This document shows positions 5,520 to 7,896 of a DNA stretch of 7,896 bases, in pieces. Under the pieces are notes generated by a model. That model saw nothing but the letters and a program-made list of their open reading frames with translations, did no database searches and was not told the origin of the DNA. The stretch's first letter is position 1; each line of letters starts with the position of its first letter. Source of the DNA: Micromonosporaceae bacterium (lineage in GTDB: Bacteria; Actinomycetota; Actinomycetes; Mycobacteriales; Micromonosporaceae); NCBI GenBank assembly GCA_003543035.1, contig DPJL01000246.1, positions 1-7,896 on the forward strand, given 5' to 3'. Both the position numbers and the translations under genes were made by a program.

Positions 5520-5980
5520 CGGCCGCAGGGTCGAGTGTCCCGGCGGCGATCGGCATCGGGCCGCCCGCCAGGCTCGACCGGCTAGAACCTTCCTTTCGCC
5601 GAGCCACTCGAGCGATGGCCACCGCCACCGCCTTCGGCCTGACCGGCTGCTACGACCTGGGACGCCTGGGATTGCTGCCCGCCGTCCTCGCCGACACCGA
5701 CGTTGCCGAGGAGATCGCCCGTCGCTATGTCGAGCCGCTGGGGACCGGTGCCGCGATGCTGCCCATTCTGGAGACTGTGCGGCGCTACCTCACCCTCGGC
5801 ATGCGCGCCGACCTCTCCGCCGAGCACATGTCCGTCCACCACAACACCGTGCGCTACCGCCTGCGCCGCTACGAGGAGCTCACCGGCATCGACCTCGGCG
5901 ACCCCAACCGCGCTTTGGAAGCATGGTGGGCCCTGCAACGCACCCGCATCGACCACGGCCCCAGCGCTGTGCCCAGCTAG
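5516..5980 (+). pseudogene. PucR/CdaR-type regulator, C-terminal part only
   Basis: This 154-residue frame matches only the C-terminal region of a PucR-type transcriptional regulator, whose usual length is near 400 residues or more. AIGIGPPARLDRLEPSFRRA (11-30) and AFGLTGCYDLGRLGLLPAVL (39-58) belong to the linker domain before the HTH. LETVRRYLTLGMRADLSAEH (85-104), MSVHHNTVRYRLRRYEELTG (105-124) and ALEAWWAL are the terminal HTH_30 domain. The N-terminal sensory part is absent. The GTG at 5516 overlaps the TGA of the ArsR gene (GTGA) with GGTAGG just before it, so the fragment could be translated by coupling and still bind DNA. Similarity begins within about ten residues of the start, which points to a recombination junction near 5525-5545. 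I favour a truncated remnant; a functional DNA-binding-only protein is possible. Confidence 0.75.
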
Positions 5981-5989
5981 TCGCGGTCG

Positions 5990-6100
5990 ATCCCAGCGGC
6001 CAGCTTCGCTCGGCTACCCCTCACGACCGTGCAACAGTGGGTCTACACCGCCCGACAACGCGGCAACATGCCACGCGGCAGCAAAGGAAAGCCCGGCTGA
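5990..6100 (+). pseudogene. HTH-like C-terminal tail, gene remnant
   Basis: Directly after the amber stop at 5978-5980 the same frame stays open to TGA 6098-6100 and reads AASFARLPLTTVQQWVYTAR, then QRGNMPRGSKGKPG. A valine-x-x-WV-x-x-AR-x-RG pattern followed by a basic GKPG end is typical of the last helix and tail of small actinomycete helix-turn-helix proteins. No start codon with a binding site precedes it. It is either a separate remnant or was fused to the PucR fragment before the stop arose. Protein identity beyond an HTH end is not known. Confidence 0.45.
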
Positions 6101-6104
6101 CGAC

Positions 6105-6260
6105 GAGACCCAGCAAGCCCCCGACCACTTCAGCAGTCAAGATCCACTTGATTAGCCGGAGCACGGCGGCCGTAAGCCACAGCAGCCCGGCCACCACCCG
6201 GGGGCCGCGGTTGGGCGCGGTGCCCGGGGGAGACGGGACCGGCACGGGGCGAGGAGTCAC
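6105..6260 (-). pseudogene. Small membrane protein, truncated
   Basis: From GTG 6260 the minus strand encodes a proline-rich start (TPRPVPVPSPPGTAPNRGPR) and one or two hydrophobic segments, VVAGLLWLTAAVLRLIKWIL and VVGGLLGLVV, with good third-position G/C bias. The frame continues to TGA 6021, but the last part is Cys/Arg-rich and lies antisense to the HTH-like tail, so the true C-terminus is probably lost near 6105. No clear ribosome binding site is visible. Small one- or two-helix membrane proteins of this look are common in conjugative plasmids and integrative elements of actinomycetes; no specific role can be given. Confidence 0.4.
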
Positions 6261-6366
6261 CCAACCATCGTCGCATCAAGCCGAGCCAGCGGGGGAACCT
6301 CACCTATACACCCCACTGCCTGTCCACTTTGACCATGCGCTCGACAAGCGAACAGGACGTCCCGAC

Positions 6367-6462
6367 ATGATCACGGATTATTGGCGCTGGGTGTTTCGGT
6401 CTGGTAGTCGGCTACATCACCTACCGGACCCTCGCGCGTACAGTCGACAAGGCGACCCGGCG
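6367..6462 (+). pseudogene. Small membrane protein N-terminus, frameshifted and truncated
   Basis: An ATG at 6367 with AGGA about 9 bases upstream begins MITDYWRW, but the +1 frame reads IIGAGCFGLVVGYITYRTLA followed by RTVDKATRR, a membrane helix followed by a Y-x-T-Y-R-T-L motif that I recall from small actinomycete membrane proteins. The ATG frame and this frame must be joined by a shift within the first five codons. After about 6462 the membrane-protein pattern ends. It appears to be a degraded remnant. The region 6261-6366 before it holds nothing I can identify. Confidence 0.4.
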
Positions 6463-6605
6463 GTGCCAAGTGGACAGTGCTGGGTTGCCGGCGCTGTCGT
6501 TAGGCACCGAGCGCGCGCCTGACCGGTGCGCGTCGCGGGCGTGGGTACGGTGTCGATCAGGTGGACGGTGGCGTTGCCGGTCTTGATGTTTGCCGCACGC
6601 CACAT
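6417..6605 (-). CDS. Small hypothetical ORF (62 aa), possibly truncated
   Basis: The ATG at 6605 has a very strong GGGGGG site four bases away. It opens a 62-residue frame beginning MWRAANIKTGNATVHLID and TVPTPATRTGQARARC, with coding-like third positions for about the first 33 codons. Beyond that the bias moves to another frame, so a frameshift or rearrangement near 6505 is likely, and the second half overlaps the membrane-protein remnant on the other strand. No domain is recognised. It lies 64 bases downstream of the 297-aa helical-repeat gene on the same strand. A hairpin (6608-6627) overlaps its ribosome binding site. It may be the N-terminal part of a mobile-element gene. Confidence 0.35.
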   Translation of the reverse strand: MWRAANIKTGNATVHLIDTVPTPATRTGQARARCLTTAPATQHCPLGTAGSPCRLYARGSGR

Positions 6606-6607
6606 GT

Positions 6608-6627
6608 TCCCCCCTGGTCGCGGGGGA
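6608..6627 (-). terminator. GC hairpin between genes: weak terminator or SD-masking stem
   Basis: TCCCCC (6608-6613) can pair with GGGGGA (6622-6627) around an 8-base loop. On the minus strand it lies just over 40 bases after the stop of the 297-aa gene and its second arm is the GGGGGG ribosome binding site of the 62-aa ORF. No T tract follows, so classical termination is doubtful; masking of the binding site is an alternative. Confidence 0.3.
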
Positions 6628-6669
6628 GTGTGGACACGCGCTGTCCGGCTCGGCTGGCGGCGCTGGGGC

Positions 6670-7563
6670 CTACAGGTTGTGTGTTGCGGTGGTCTTGACC
6701 AGGTTCATGAGTGTTTCGTGTTCGGACAAGGCTGGCAGCGCGAGCACTCGTTGTTGCGCTTGTGGTCCCATAGCGGCCACCGCGGTCAGGAGTTCACTGA
6801 CCGCGCCGTTGTCGGTCGCCGTGCGCAGCAACCTGGTCAGCGTGTCATCGTCTGCCTCGGCGGCGTACTCGGCCAGGCGACCGCGCAGCCGGTCGTCCTC
6901 CAGCCGTGCGATCAGCGCCAACCCGGCCGAGCGCAGGTCCGGTGGACCGGCCAGCGCACACGCCACGACGGAGCGCAGTCGCTGCTGCGGCAGCACGGCG
7001 ACCGCCCGGGTGAGGTGAGCGTCGGACTCGGCGTAGAAACCGATCCGCAACAGCGCCTCATCGGAGATCGCCGCGGCCGCATCGCGCACGATCCGGTCGG
7101 TGGCGGCGTCGAGCAACCGGCCCAACGCGATGTACTCGCCACGCCCGACCAGCTCCACCACCACGGCCAGCATCCGGTCCGGGTGGATGCGGCTGATCAA
7201 CGGCGCCGCCCGGCGCGGGTCCAGGTGCAGACACCCCTCGGCCAGATACTCGATCGGCATCCGGTTGGCCAGCTCTGCCGCCCGATCCGGAGCCATCTCG
7301 CCAGCCACCCTGGCGGCCAACAACGGCGAGAACGCACGCAGCGCGATCCGGACATTCAGCGGAGTGGGCAGCACCCGGGTGATCGCGGCTACTCGCCGGA
7401 ATGCGGTGCGGTGCTCGTCATACAACGCGGCGACCACCCGCTCACGCAGCCGGCGAATGTCGTCACGGCCGAGCGACCCGGCGAAGGCCACACCGTCCGG
7501 TGTCGTGCCCAACGCCCACGCCAACTTCACCAGCTCCGCCTCGGTAGCCAGATCGTGCCCCAT
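6670..7563 (-). CDS. Helical-repeat protein resembling MgtE N-terminal domain
   Basis: A 297-residue, almost entirely alpha-helical protein without signal peptide or membrane span. After an N-terminal part (LATEAELVKLAWALGTTPDG, residues 5-24) come repeated short helix pairs with DPRRAAPLISRIHPDRM (115-131), VVELVGRGEYIALGRLLDAA (135-154) and SDEALLRIGFYAESDAHLTR (167-186), then LSEHETLMNLV near the end. The EMAPDRAAELANRMP and DPRRAAPLI units resemble the superhelical MgtE N-domain, which in the magnesium channel senses Mg2+ in the cytoplasm, but no CBS or channel domain follows. It may be a scaffold or regulator; function is unassigned. The ATG at 7563 is chosen over longer frames because TGAGGCGA, which includes the stop of the preceding gene, supplies a ribosome binding site and leaves a 5-base gap. 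Translational coupling with the 64-aa protein is likely. Confidence 0.75.
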   Translation of the reverse strand: MGHDLATEAELVKLAWALGTTPDGVAFAGSLGRDDIRRLRERVVAALYDEHRTAFRRVAAITRVLPTPLNVRIALRAFSPLLAARVAGEMAPDRAAELANRMPIEYLAEGCLHLDPRRAAPLISRIHPDRMLAVVVELVGRGEYIALGRLLDAATDRIVRDAAAAISDEALLRIGFYAESDAHLTRAVAVLPQQRLRSVVACALAGPPDLRSAGLALIARLEDDRLRGRLAEYAAEADDDTLTRLLRTATDNGAVSELLTAVAAMGPQAQQRVLALPALSEHETLMNLVKTTATHNL

Positions 7564-7568
7564 TCGCC

Positions 7569-7763
7569 TCAGCGCCCCAGGATCTTGACGATGCTGCCCC
7601 GAAGTATCGCCGGCATCTGCCGCAACGCCTCCTCCGAGGCCGCCGCTAGCGCCTCGGCCTGGCGCTTCCTGGCCTCCAGCAGCGCGCCGTGCAGTGCCGC
7701 TAACTCCTTGTCCGACAGCACATCCACGGCCGGCGCATCCGCACCTAACCAACGCCTCACCAT
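7569..7763 (-). CDS. Small charged helical protein paired with the MgtE-N-like gene
   Basis: A 64-residue protein starting MVRRWLGADAPAVDVLSDKE (1-20), with a long amphipathic helix ELAALHGALLEARKRQAEAL (20-39) and a C-terminal QMPAILRGSIVKILGR end. No transmembrane span or signal is seen; the middle could form a coiled coil. The ATG at 7763 is preferred because GGAGAG lies 9 bases upstream; in-frame ATG 7772 and GTG 7784 would add three or seven residues with poorer spacing. The gene ends five bases before the 297-aa gene, whose ribosome binding site overlaps this stop, so the two products are probably made in fixed ratio and may bind each other (inference). I do not recognise a named family. 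Confidence 0.65.
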   Translation of the reverse strand: MVRRWLGADAPAVDVLSDKELAALHGALLEARKRQAEALAAASEEALRQMPAILRGSIVKILGR

Positions 7764-7896
7764 GTCCCGCATCTCTCCGCGCACCCCCCGACTGTGTCAC
7801 CTCCCCTGCACAACGCCGAACCCGCATCCGCTTTCGACCTGATCCCGGCGGACGGAAGGTCGCGGTTTGCGGTCATGATCGCTGCTTCACAAGCGC
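7764..7896. other. Upstream region of the 64-aa/297-aa unit
   Basis: No coding frame with a credible start is seen in these 133 bases. The promoter of the minus-strand pair should lie here, but no good -35/-10 pair was identified. Confidence 0.3.

Noticed and set aside
5923..6522. 199-codon plus-strand frame
   Set aside because: Low-complexity Arg/Pro/Thr composition; overlapping pieces with better signal lie in other frames.
6670..7763. Toxin-antitoxin reading of the small/large gene pair
   Set aside because: Neither product shows toxin or antitoxin motifs; the larger is a helical-repeat protein.
6526..7842. 438-codon plus-strand frame
   Set aside because: Antisense to the helical-repeat gene; Gln/Arg/His-rich shadow without domains.

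Overview
The window is high-GC DNA with strong G/C third-position bias, frequent GTG starts and GTGA/ATGA gene overlaps. The protein families are common in actinomycetes: Glyoxalase_6-type VOC protein, tandem DUF202 proteins, ArsR regulator with a dienelactone hydrolase, PucR-type regulator. I infer a filamentous or Pseudonocardiaceae-like actinomycete; genus cannot be fixed from this window. No rRNA, tRNA or CRISPR array was seen.

Layout. 83-460 (+) is a complete VOC/glyoxalase-fold protein. 520-1214 (-) holds two translationally coupled DUF202 membrane proteins. 1215-1781 has no intact gene; it carries a frameshifted relic of a tyrosine recombinase catalytic domain (1455-1576, -) and three 11-bp-spaced direct repeats resembling a PHO box (1690-1722), just upstream of a complete alpha/beta hydrolase (1782-2696, +). 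Downstream, 2692-3140 (-) is a patchwork: a fragment of unknown origin, the N-terminal DNA-binding region of a second, different integrase (2822-2995), and the tail of an unidentified ORF that overlaps the integrase start by ATGA. 3144-3464 (-) is a DUF1905 protein.

3678-4883 (-) is a two-gene unit: a dienelactone-hydrolase-family gene followed by a GNAT acetyltransferase broken by one missing base near 4157. Divergent from it, 57 bp away, is an ArsR-type winged-helix regulator (4941-5519, +), whose stop overlaps by GTGA the start of a PucR-type regulator reduced to its C-terminal region (5516-5980). A local circuit in which the ArsR protein controls the shared 57-bp promoter is likely but inferred.

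5981-6669 is a graveyard of short coding remnants on both strands (an HTH-like tail, two small membrane-protein pieces, a 62-codon ORF), typical of decayed integrative elements or plasmids. 6670-7763 (-) is an intact two-gene unit: a 64-aa charged helical protein and a 297-aa all-alpha repeat protein resembling the MgtE N-terminal repeat domain, both without assigned function.

Overall this is accessory DNA: several intact metabolic or membrane genes separated by relics of at least two integrases and several fused or truncated genes. I see no convincing complete new system. The least explained intact genes are the 64-aa/297-aa pair; the most testable regulatory signal is the triple 11-bp repeat before the alpha/beta hydrolase.
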